Origin: Stomoxys calcitrans | Lineage: Eukaryota > Arthropoda > Insecta > Diptera > Muscidae | Assembly (NCBI RefSeq): GCF_963082655.1 | Contig: NC_081554.1 | Span: 44,822,291 to 44,886,290, forward strand | DNA: 64,000 nt | Reading direction: 5' to 3' | Part shown: positions 54,481 to 64,000 of the stretch, piece by piece | Layout: each line of letters starts with the position of its first letter | How positions within the stretch are numbered: the first letter of the stretch is position 1 | Position numbers and translations under genes: made by a program | The notes under the pieces: generated by a model | What the model saw: the letters and a program-made list of their open reading frames with translations, nothing else | What the model was told of the DNA's origin: nothing | Database searches by the model: none

Positions 54481-56417
54481 GTCCGTCCAGAAGGCAGAAG
54501 GAGCCTGTCGAAATCACGCAAACTTTTGAATGGGTAAAGCAAGGCGCTTGAATTTTCGCACAAATTCTTTTATTGGTATAGGTCGGTTGGGATTGTAAAC
54601 GGGCCATTTCGGCCTATGTTTTGGTATAGTTCGCAAGTAAACCGATCTTCCGATTGCATTTCGGCGCAGTTATTGTCTGATTTGGGTAAAATTTCGCACA
54701 ACGACTTCTGTAAACTTCAACATACGTCCCAAATCTGGTCTGAATCAGTTTTTAAACTGATATAGATCCCATATAAACGACCTACCGATTTTATTTCTTG
54801 AGCCCCTACAGGGCCCAATTCTTATCCGATTTGGCTGGATGCGAAATGACTTCTCCTACGACTGTTAACATGCGTGGCAAGTATGGCTTGAATCGGCCTA
54901 AATCCTGATGTAGCTCCCACATAAAACGATCTCCCATTTGCACTTCTTGAGCCTTAGAGGGCATAGTTCTTGTCCGAGTTGGGTTAAGTTTTACACAACG
55001 ACTTCTCCTATAACCTTCAAAATACATGTTAAATACGGTCTGAATCGGTTCATAACCTGATATAGCTTCCATTTAAGCTGACCTCCCGATTTTATATCTT
55101 GAGCCTCTATAGGGCCCAACTCTTCTTCTACAACTGTTAACATACATGACAAATATGACCTGAATCGGTCTAAATCCTAATACAGCTCCCATATAAACCA
55201 ATCGGGTGCAGTTCTTGTCTTATTTGGGTGAGATTTCTCACAATGACTTCTCCTATAACCTTCAACATACCTGTTAAATATGTTCTGAATCAGTTGATAA
55301 CCTGGTGTATCTCCCATATAAACCGACCTCCGGATTTTGGTTTTTAAAAAAACTATCCGATTTGGCTGGACTTTTGCGCAATGACTCCTTCAACAACTTT
55401 TAACATACGTGACAAGTATGGTCTGAATCGGTTTAAATCCTGATATAACTCCCATATAAACCGATCTCCCGATTGCACTTCTTGAGCCCTGGAGGGCGCA
55501 GTTTTTGTCTCATTTGGGTGAAATTTTGCACAACGTCTTTTCCTGTAAACTTTAACATACGTCCCAAATCTGGACTCAATCGGTTTTTAAACTGATATAA
55601 ATCCCATATAAACCGACCTCCCGATTTCATTTCTTGAGCCCTACAGGGACCCTACTATATCCGATTTGGCTGGAATTAAACTCCTGTTAACATACGTGCC
55701 CAATATGACCTGAATCAGTCTAAAACCTGATATAGCTCCCGTATAAACCAATCTGCAGTTTATATTGGGTTGCCCAAAATGTAATTGCGGATTTTTCATA
55801 TAGTCGGCGTTGACAAATTTTTTCACAGCTTGTGACTCTGTAATTGCATTCTTTCTTCTGTCAGTTATCAGCTGTTACTTTTAGCTTGCTTTAGAAAAAA
55901 AGTGTAAAAAAGTATATTTGATTAAAGTTCATTCTAAGTTTTATTAAAAATGCATTTACTTTTTTTTAAAAAATCCGCAATTACTTTTTGGGCAACCCAA
56001 TACTTCTTGAGGCTCCGGAGGGCGCAATTCTTAGCCGATTTGGTTGAATTTTTGTTCAACGAATTCTCCAAAAACCTTCAACATAATATGCCAAATATGG
56101 TCTGAATCGGTTCATAACCTGATATACCTCCCATATAAACCGTCCCTGCTGATTTTTCTTCTTGAGTCCCCATAGGGCGTAATTCTTATCTGATTTGGCT
56201 GAAATTTTGTGCAATGACTTTTACGATGGTTTTCAACATCCAAACCAAGTACGACCCGAATCGTTTTAAAACCTGATATAGCTGCACTATATTGCAATTC
56301 TCCTCCATTATCCTTTTTTGCCTATAATAATATATCGGGCAAATAGCTGGACAAATGCGATCCATGATGGTGGGTTAATGTGATTCGGCCTGGCCGAATT
56401 TAAATCTTTTTAGGCTT
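54480..56417 (+). mobile_element. Mini-me/DINE-1-like element, type A, diverged, carrying a mariner MITE
   Basis: A remnant start 'cgtccagaaggc', repeating units with 'cccatataaaccgacctccc', 'gattttatttcttgagcc', 'gacttctcctataaccttca', and the end 'gattcggcctggccgaattt'. Interrupted by the MITE at 55765-56000. Confidence 0.75.
55765..56000. mobile_element. Mariner-derived MITE, 236 bp
   Basis: Ends 'ttgggttgcccaaaatgtaa' and complement; TA at 55763-55764 and 56001-56002. The interior 'gtgactctgtaattgcattc' is shared with the mariner at 18637. Confidence 0.95.
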
Positions 56418-56419
56418 GT

Positions 56420-57170
56420 CTGAATTAGGGGATGTTAGCATTTGCAAGGCTATTTTTAACGATATGGATGGTTCAGTGGTGGTAGCAAGAAGTACATTGT
56501 GAAACCTGTTCCTAAACCTTATTCGAGACTATCCTAACTGCAACCATTCCTATTCGGTAATCCAATTTTGAGAGAAATCCCTCTTCTCACTCGCACTTTG
56601 TACATTATGTTAAATAGTGTAATGGCTCTAACTTGACCATTGAAATTGCTTTCTGTAGTAGCAGCAAACTTTGCTTTGTAAAAATGCAACTTTATCTTTT
56701 TGCTCATGTTGTGAAGATATTGTTGAACACCATAAGTAAACGCCTTCGTAGCGTTGCTAACTAAAATTGCATTAGTTTTCTTTCTCGCATTCTATGCTGA
56801 CGTCCTTCCTTCCTTCTCAAACTTCAATGGGTGCATCTAGACTCTTTCCAATTTCATTGTTGGTTGTGTTACAGTTTGGAAAATTCTGTAAAAAAGAAAC
56901 TTTTTGGGATGGCATGAAAAAGTGACCAGTGTTCTTGTATTGCCCTTTGGGGATGTAAAAAGAAACTGCACAAAGACTATGGAGGTGGCGGGGGTGGGAG
57001 AAAAGAACTATTTAGAAAACTGCTGACCTATGCGTGTTCGGAAATCCACAAATAGCTCCATCATGTGCTTTTTTTTTTTGCAAATGTTACAAATGTTTGA
57101 AACAAGGAATGAACTGGAATGTCCTATCTTTAGGGCCAATGACAAAGAAATGTTGTTAGGTAGAGCTTTT
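56420..57170. other. Unassigned AT-rich stretch
   Basis: No recognised repeat or domain. Poly(T) run at about 57068-57078. Confidence 0.45.
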
Positions 57171-57171
57171 T

Positions 57172-58662
57172 ATACCCTCCACCATAAGATGGGGGGTATA
57201 CTAATTTCGTCATTCTGTTTGTAACTACTCGAAATATTCGTCTGAGACCCCATAAAGTATATATATTCTTGATCGTCGTGAAATTTTATGTCGATCTAGC
57301 CATGTCCGTCCGTCTGTCCGTCCGTCCGTCCGTCCGTCCGTCCGTCTGTCTGTCGAAAGCACGCTAACTTCCGAAGGAGTAAAGCTAGCCGCTTGAAATT
57401 TTGCACAAATACTTCTTATTAGTGTAGGTCGATTGGTATTGTAAATGGGCCATATCGGTCCATGTTTTGATATAGCTGCCATACAAACCGATCTTGGGTC
57501 TTGACTTCTTGAGCCTCTAGAGTGCGCAATTCTTATCCGAATGGAATGAATTTTTGCACGACGTATTTTGTTATGATATCCAACAACTGCGCCAAGTATA
57601 GTTCAAATCGGTCCATAACCTGATATAGCTGCCATATAAACCGATCTTGGGTCTTGACTTCTTGAGCCTCTAGCGTGCGCAATTCTTATCCGATCAGAAT
57701 GAAATTTTGCACGACGTGTTTTGTTATGATACCCAACAACTGTGCCAAGTATGGTTTAAATCGGTTCATAACCTGATATAGCTACCATATAAACCGATCT
57801 TGGGTCTTGACTTCTTGAGCCTCTAGAGGGCCCAATTCTTATCCGAATGGAATGGAATTTCGCCCGACGTGTTTTGTTATGATATCCAACAACTGTGCCA
57901 AGTATGGTTTAAATCGGTCCATAACCTGATATAGCTGCCATATAAACCGATCTTGGGTCTTGACTTCTTGAGCCCCTAGAGGGCACAATTCTTATCCGAT
58001 TTGAATGAATTTTTGCACGAAGTATTTTGTTATAATATCCAACAACTGTGCCAAGTATGGTTGAAATCGGTCCATAACCTGATATAGCTGTCATATAAAC
58101 TGATCTGGGGATTTGACTTCTTGAGCTTTTAGATGGCGCAATTCCTATCCGATTTGGCTGAAATTTTGCATGACGTATTTTTACTTTCAACAACTGTGTC
58201 AAATAAGGTTCAAATCGGTTCATAACCTGATATAGCTGTCATATAAACCGATCTGGGATCTTGACTTCTTGACCCCTAGAGGTCGCAATTATTATCCGAT
58301 ATGCCAGAAATTTTGTACGACGGATCCTCTCATGACCATCAACAAACGTGTTTATAATGGTCTGAATCGTTCTATAGCCCGATACAGATCCCATATAAAT
58401 CGTTCTCTCTATTTTACTTCGTGAGCCCCAATGGACGCGATTCTTATACGAATTGGCTGAAATTTTACACAGGTCTCCAACATATAATTTAATTGTGGTC
58501 CGAACCGGACCATATCTTGATATCGTTTTAATAGCAGAGCAACTCTTTTCTTATATATTCTTTGCCTAAGAAGAGATGCCAGGAAAGAACTCGACAAATG
58601 CGATCCATGGTGGAGGGTATATAAGATTCGGCCCGGCCGAACTTAGCACGTTTTTACTTGTT
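57172..58662 (+). mobile_element. Mini-me/DINE-1-like element, type A, full length, best preserved
   Basis: Starts 'tataccctccaccataagat', core 'ccccataaagtatatatatt' + 'cttgatcgtcgtg', (GTCY)n at 57304-57354, then units at exact 153-bp steps ('gatcttgggtcttgacttct' at 57490, 57643, 57796, 57949), and end 'ccatggtggagggtatataa', palindrome 'ttcggcccggccgaa', 'tttttacttgtt'. No coding capacity; reference copy for type A. Confidence 0.9.
57304..57354. repeat. (GTCY)n microsatellite within the mini-me element
   Basis: About 12 tetranucleotides of GTCC/GTCT, the longest such tract in the window. Confidence 0.95.
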
Positions 58663-58750
58663 GGTTATATGTTTCGTTGACGGAGAAGAACAGTATTCGA
58701 GAAATTCATTCAAGATTTACAGTCTGTTAAAATTTACTTACTTTAATTGG

Positions 58751-60340
58751 CTATGACAGAATATTTGTTACACTAGCCGAACGTAGAATGGCGTTCCAAG
58801 CGCCTCGATCTTCTGCGCTCATTCTAAATTCTCTGACACCAAGTTTTGAGGTGTCTCCCACAACTTGATCTTTTCATCGGGCTTTTGGTCTTTCCGGTTT
58901 GCGTGTACCACCGAGTTTGCCATCAAAAGACTTATTTGCTGGAGCTTCTTCATCCATTCTGACAACATGACTTAGCCAACGCAGCCGTTGTATTTTGATG
59001 CGTGTAACTATTCTATCGTCGTCATACAGCTCGTGGTTCATATGTCGTCTATATTCTCCATTAACGCAACCTGGTCCATATATTTTACAAAGAATCTTTC
59101 TTTCAAATACTCCAAGCACTGCCTCATCTGCTTTCACAAGTACCCATGCTTTAGAACGGGTAGTATCAGTGTCTTGTATAGTGTTATCTTGGTCTGTCGA
59201 GAGCTGGCCTTGTTTCTAAACTGCTTACTTAGTCCAAAGTGGCATCTGTTTGCCAGTATTATTTTTCGCTTAATCTCAAAATGTCATTGGATTCGGTTAC
59301 GGCGGTGCCGAGGTAGATAAAGTTACTGACGGTCTCAAAGTTGAGGTTCCCAACTTTCTCCATTTTCTTAATCTGCTCGGTTGTGCAAGGCTTTTTGGGG
59401 GTTGACACCATCCAATTCGTCTTATCTCTATTAACTACCAGACCCATTTCTGGCAGTCTCTTTCGATTCTTTCAAAGGCTGCAGTTACTACTTCCGGTGA
59501 CCGACATATGATATCGATATCGTCGGCATAGGCGAGTAGCATGTGCTCTCTTGTGATTAGTGTGCCATAACTATTCACATCTGCATCTCGTATAATCTTC
59601 TCCAGCAGGATATTAAGGAGATCACACTCCTTATCTGAAACCTCGTTTGGTATTAAATGGTTCGGAGAGATTCTTTCCTATTCTTACTGAGGAACGCGTA
59701 TCAGCAAGTGTCATCCTGCAGAGACTTATTAATTTTGCAGGGATACCAAACTCAGACATGGGTTGAAATACCTTTGAACGTAAAGGAGTATCGAAGGCGG
59801 CTTTGTAGTCAACAAGGAGATGGTAGGTGTTAATTTTTCCTTCTCGGGTCTTTTCCAGGATTTGGCGCAGTGTGAATATCTGGTCTAGGGTGGATTTACC
59901 TGGTCTAAAGCCGCATTGATAGGGCCCAATTATCTCATTGACTTTAAGTTTTAATCTTTCACACAGTACGCTCGAGAGTATCTTGTATGCGATGGGGGGG
60001 AGACTTATTCCTCTGTTGTTGGCACATTCCGTCTTGTCTTCTTTCTTGTGTACGGGACATAGTATGCTGAGGTTCCAATCATCGGGTATGCGTTCTTTTA
60101 GCCAGATTGCGCAGATAAGCTGATGCATACGCCTTATCGGCGTGTCGCCTCTTGTCTTAAATAGTTCAGTGGGTAATCCGTCGGCTCATGCTGCCTTGTT
60201 GTTCTTTAGTCGGGTCACTGCTACTTGGACCTCATTCTGACTAGGTGGTAACATTCTATACCATCATCAGGGATTGGTTCTGCGGTATCCTCTTCGCCGC
60301 CAACATCGGACACTAGCAGTTGGGTAAAATGTTCTTTCCC
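58751..60340 (-). pseudogene. RTE-like LINE, reverse transcriptase and C-terminal tail, 5'-truncated
   Basis: Minus strand, in order: WLKERIPDDWNLSILCPVHK, RGISLPPIAYKILSSVLCER, CGFRPGKSTLDQIFTLRQIL and YHLLVDYKAAFD (60115-59800). A stop interrupts GFR*GD at 59631. The frame resumes through LLAYADDIDIICRSPEV with YADD at 59519-59530, MGLVVNRDKTNWMVS, a FIYLGT block, a deletion, then ERKILCKIYGPGCVNGEYRR, QRLRWLSHVVRM and NAILRSASVTNILS with stop at 58751-58753. Reverse transcriptase copies the element's own RNA at a nicked target. The catalytic aspartates survive but at least one stop and one deletion make it inactive. The 3' end just after the stop matches 22097. Upstream sequence ends abruptly at about 60342 against family B. 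RTE clade is the likely placement, unconfirmed. Confidence 0.85.
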
Positions 60341-60344
60341 GGCC

Positions 60345-60655
60345 GATACGGGATAACTATTGTACGAGCACCACACAGGCTGGAACTTTGAGCTCTGACT
60401 TGTGTGGTGCCCATCGTTATCACGGGAAGCTTAGCTGAGAGCTACCGCGTCCACAGGTTGCGGATGGTGGAAAGCTCCGTTTTTATGCGAAGTAGCTGCA
60501 AATGCGGCCGCGGGCAGTCAGCGATTTTCGAGAGGAGAGTCTCAGTGCGGAGTCAGGTGGCACTGGCTCTTAAATTAATACTGAGTGCCAATGATACTCG
60601 AGATGACAAGGCGAGTTATTGGCGCCTTTAAATAACCAATGACCAACATCTGCGT
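60345..60655 (+). repeat. Family B hairpin repeat, plus orientation, lacking its (CAA)n tail
   Basis: 'gagcaccacacaggctggaa' and 'gacttgtgtggtgcccatcg' form the hairpin (60366-60415); 'gagtctcagtgcggagt', 'gatactcgagatgacaaggc' and 'tttaaataaccaatg' are complements of 23107-23507. Confidence 0.75.
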
Positions 60656-60659
60656 CTGT

Positions 60660-60830
60660 TCCCAGGTTAGGGGCGGCTGGCGGCGAGCGTCGGATCTTGA
60701 AGCAAGCGGCTCGCCACACCGAGGGATACGTGTGCAATCCCACAAACCCATGCGGTTGGGGCGCTGGGCCAGTAACCCGCCCCCGGAAAACTGAGAACTA
60801 CTATGAGAAACATAGGAATAGAGTACATTT
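60660..60830 (+). other. GC-rich block, possibly a LINE 5' region
   Basis: 'gcaatcccacaaacccatgc', 'gcgctgggccagtaacccgc', 'gaaaactgagaactactatg' look like the region before the endonuclease ORF of RTE-like LINEs from memory. No open frame confirms it. Confidence 0.3.
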
Positions 60831-61438
60831 GCAGCTAACTTTTTTCTAACGTCCTCGCCAAGACTCGAACCAATGCTGCAGCAATCGGTTAAGAGGTGGC
60901 TTTAAAAACAATTTTATTTGCTTCATCAAATAAATTAAATAAAATCCAAGAATCTTTAAAGAATCCCCTCTTTACTTCTTACAACTATGTATAAGCCTCT
61001 TTAATTCACTTTATTGTAAATTATAGTGGATCTTTTAGGCGTTGGTAATGTATTACTTTCCCATGTATCTCTATCTCACATTGGATCGTTTAGGCCCCTT
61101 CTTATGTATTGGTTTCACATTTCTGATGCATTAAGACCATCTAGTTCTTAACATTTTCTAAGTAGCCTTTAGGTGATGTCTGCTACGTGTTACTGTATAT
61201 CATACGCCCAAAGGTTAAGTATTTCAAGTAAAAATATGTTAAAAAGAACAGGAAAGTTTTTAAAATGAAATATTCCCTTTAAATGCAAAGAAGGCACAGA
61301 GAACTGCCTCACTAAGTAGTAGGTTAAGGCAGAAACTGTCTAAAAACTGTAAACAAAGTTCCAAGCCAGGAGGTTGTTATATATGGCGTCGAATAGAGTG
61401 AATTATTGACTGTACACCTACAAGTTTATAAATGTACC
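60830..61438. other. Unassigned AT-rich stretch
   Basis: Nothing recognised; 60845-60895 has a faint tRNA-like 'gccaagactcgaacc' but no cloverleaf could be drawn. Confidence 0.4.
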
Positions 61439-61439
61439 T

Positions 61440-61605
61440 TCTTATATCCTACACCATTATTGTGGTGTATTATAAATTTGTGCATTTGTTTGTAACACCC
61501 AGAAAGAAGAAGAGAGATAAGAGAATAAGTATCACTTTTGGATTCGATTTACTAGGGTGGTCCCAAAGGTAGCCAACCCGACATATAGATGGCGATAGTA
61601 GTATA
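61440..61605 (+). mobile_element. Mini-me-like element, type C, left end only
   Basis: 'tatcctacaccattattgtg', 'tttgtaacacccagaaagaa' match 33433-33500. It is cut off at the type A element that starts at 61608. Confidence 0.6.
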
Positions 61606-61607
61606 AA

Positions 61608-63163
61608 AAACAAGTAAGATCGTGCTAAGTTAGGCCGGGCCGTATTTTATATACCCTCCACCATGGATCGCATTTGTCGAGTTCTATGCGCGGTATCTCT
61701 TTTTAGGCAAACAAAGAATATTGAATAAGAACTGTTATGCTATTGCAGCTATATCAAGTTATAGTCCGATTCGGACCATAAATGAATGCTGCACATTGTA
61801 GAAGTCATTGTGTAAGTCATTGTCAGTTCATTCGGATAAGAATTACGCCTTGTAGGGGCTCAAGAAGCAAAATCGGAAGATGGGTTTATATGGGAGCTGT
61901 ATCAAGCTATTGATCGATTCAGACCATATTAAACACGTATGTTAAAGGTCATGAGAGAAGCCGATGTACAAAATTTCAGCCAAATCGGATAAGAATTGTG
62001 CCCTCTAGAGGTTCAAGAAGTCAAGATCCCAGATCGGTTTATATGGCAGCTATATCAGGTTCTATACCGATTTATGCCATACTTAGCATAGTTATTGCAA
62101 GTCATAACAAAACACCTCATGCAACATTTCAGCCAAATCGGATGAGAATTGCGCGCTTTATTGGCTCAAGAAGTCAAGATTCAAGATCGGTTTATATGGC
62201 AGCTACACCAGATTATGAACCGATTTGAATCATACTTTGCACAGTTGTTGGAAGTCATAACAAAACACGTCATGCTAAATTTCATCCAAAGCGGATAGTA
62301 ATTGCGCCCTCTAGAGTCTCAAGAAGTCAAGACCCAAGATCGGTTTATATGGTAGCTATATCAATACAAGAACCGATTTGAACCATACTTAGCGCAGTTG
62401 TTGGAAGTGATACCAAAACACTACGCGCAAAATTTCAGTCAAATCGGTCGAGAATTGCGCCCTCTAGAGGCTCAAGAAGTCAAGACCCAATATCGGTTTA
62501 TATCTCAGCTATATCAATACAAGAACCGATTTGATCCATACTTAGCGTAGTTGTTGAAAGTGATACCAAAACAACACGTGCAAAATTTCATTCCAATCGG
62601 ACTAGAATTGCGCCCTCTAGAGGCTCAAGAAGTCAATGCCCAAGATCGATTTATATGGCAGCTATATCAAAACGTGGACCGATTTGACCCATTTACAATA
62701 CCAAACGACCTTCACTAATAAAAATTATTTGTGTAAAATTTCAAGCGGCTAGCTTCACTCCTTCGAAAGTTAGCGTGCTTTCGACAGACAGACGGACGGA
62801 CATGGCTAGATCGACTTAAAATGGCATGATGATCAAGAATATATTGGGTTGCCCAAAAAGTAATTGCGGATTTTTTAAAAGAAAGTAAATGCATTTTTAA
62901 TAAAACTTAGAATGAACTTTAATCAAATATCCTTTTTACACTTTTTTTCTAAAGCAAGCTAAAAGTAACAGCTGATAACTGACAGAAGAAAGAATGCAAT
63001 TACAGAGTCACAAGCTGTGAAAAAATTTGTCAACGCCGACTAGAAGAAAAATCCGCAATTACTTTTTGGGCAACCCAATATATACTTTATGGGGTCTTAG
63101 ACGTATATTTCGAGGTATTACAATCAGAATGGCGAAATTAGTATACCCCCATCCTATGGTGGA
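61608..63163 (-). mobile_element. Mini-me/DINE-1-like element, type A, carrying a mariner MITE
   Basis: From 'aacaagtaagatcgtgctaa' and 'tataccctccaccatggatc' to 'ccatcctatggtgga'. It closely resembles 25985-27262. A MITE at 62844-63078 splits the end core between 'gatcaagaatata' and 'tatactttatgggg'. Confidence 0.88.
62844..63078. mobile_element. Mariner-derived MITE, 235 bp
   Basis: Ends 'ttgggttgcccaaaaagtaa' and complement; TA at 62842-62843 and 63079-63080. Inserted into the AT-rich core of a mini-me element. Confidence 0.95.
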
Positions 63164-64000
63164 ATTTTGAAATTTTGGACAAATAGTTCTTATTAGCGTA
63201 GGTCGGTTTGGATTGTAAATGGGCTATATCGGTCCACGTTTTGATATAGCTGCCATATAAACCGATCTAGGATCTTGACTTCTTTAGCCTCTAGAGGGCG
63301 CAATTCTCTTTCGATTGGAATGAAATTTTGCACGATGTGTTTTGTTATGATATACAACAACTGTACCAAGTATGGTTTAAATCGGGTGATAACCTGATAT
63401 AGCTGCCATATAAACCGATCGTGGGTCTTGACTTCTTGAACCTCTAGAGGGCGCAATTCTTATCCGATTGGAATGAAATTTTGCACGACGTGTTTTGCTA
63501 TGACTTCCAACAACTGTGATAAGTTACACGAAGTATTTTGTTATGATATCCAACAAATGTGCCAAGTATGGTTCAAACCGGTCAATAACCTAATATAGCT
63601 GTCATATAAACCGATCTGGGGACTTGACTTCTTGAGCGACGCAATTCCTATCCGATTTGGCTAAAATTTAGCATGACGTATTTTGTTATGACTTTCGACA
63701 ATTTGCCGAATAGGGTTCAATTCGGTTAATAACCTGATATAGCTGCCATATAAACCGATCTGGGATCTTGACTTCTTGAGCCTCTAGAGGTCGCAATTCT
63801 CATCCGATTTGGCTAAAATTTTGTGCGACGGATCCTCTCATGACCATCAACATATGTGTTTATTATAGTCTGAATCGGTCAATAGGCTGATACCGCTCCC
63901 ATATAAATCGGTCTCTCTATTTTACTTCTTGAGTCCCCTATGGGCGGAATTCTTATTCGAATTGGCTGACATTTTACACAGGTCTCCAACATTTTCTTCT
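63164..64000 (+). mobile_element. Mini-me/DINE-1-like element, type A, opposite orientation, runs off the window
   Basis: Begins inside the element ('gaaattttggacaaatagtt') directly after the end of 61608-63163, so it lacks its own left end. Units 'gatcttgacttct', 'ctagagggcgcaattctt' follow to the window edge. Confidence 0.82.

Noticed and set aside
1..64000. LTR retrotransposon or endogenous retrovirus
   Set aside because: No paired LTRs, gag/protease/integrase motifs or tRNA primer-binding sites were seen; all reverse transcriptase pieces are LINE type.

Overview
This window looks like gene-poor, transposon-choked nuclear DNA from a higher fly, most likely a muscoid such as a stable fly, house fly or horn fly; the species cannot be fixed from the sequence alone. 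The reasons are short phased introns of 50-59 nt, irritans-like mariner elements, Jockey-type and RTE-like LINE fossils, tRNA-derived SINEs, and many non-autonomous elements with the (TA)n - TTGATC - (GTCY)n core known from Drosophila mini-me/DINE-1 elements. No bacterial genes, rRNA genes or genuine tRNA genes were seen. There is one 200-base assembly gap (4986-5185). Layout. 1-3.7 kb: decayed Jockey-type LINE pieces (minus strand) mixed with repeats ending in (CAA)n. 3.8-6.6 kb: the only convincing host gene, minus strand, four exons whose splice phases all agree; its large last intron holds a 29-bp satellite. 7-17 kb: a mini-me element plus a degenerate minisatellite, tandemly duplicated as a ~3-kb composite, then a ~150-bp repeat array broken by a fold-back transposon. 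18-20 kb: a mariner with all three catalytic aspartates but no DNA-binding domain, then repeats. 20-31 kb: mini-me type elements, LINE pieces, SINEs and one mariner-derived MITE. 31.5-36 kb: a decayed Tc1/mariner-superfamily element split by a SINE, a second 29-bp satellite array and a LINE RNase H end. 37-47 kb: mini-me elements, a rearranged RTE-like LINE, and a second mariner. 47-54 kb: another tandem repeat family, a possible orphan exon, a LINE RNase H piece and a MITE with CACAGTG ends. 54-64 kb: mini-me elements, an RTE-like reverse transcriptase pseudogene and mariner MITEs. No genes work together as a pathway here. The interest is structural: nested insertions with readable target-site duplications, a filled and an empty SINE site on paralogous DNA, perfect palindromes present in only one copy of a duplication, and several repeat families that keep a ~153-bp period although their sequences have diverged.
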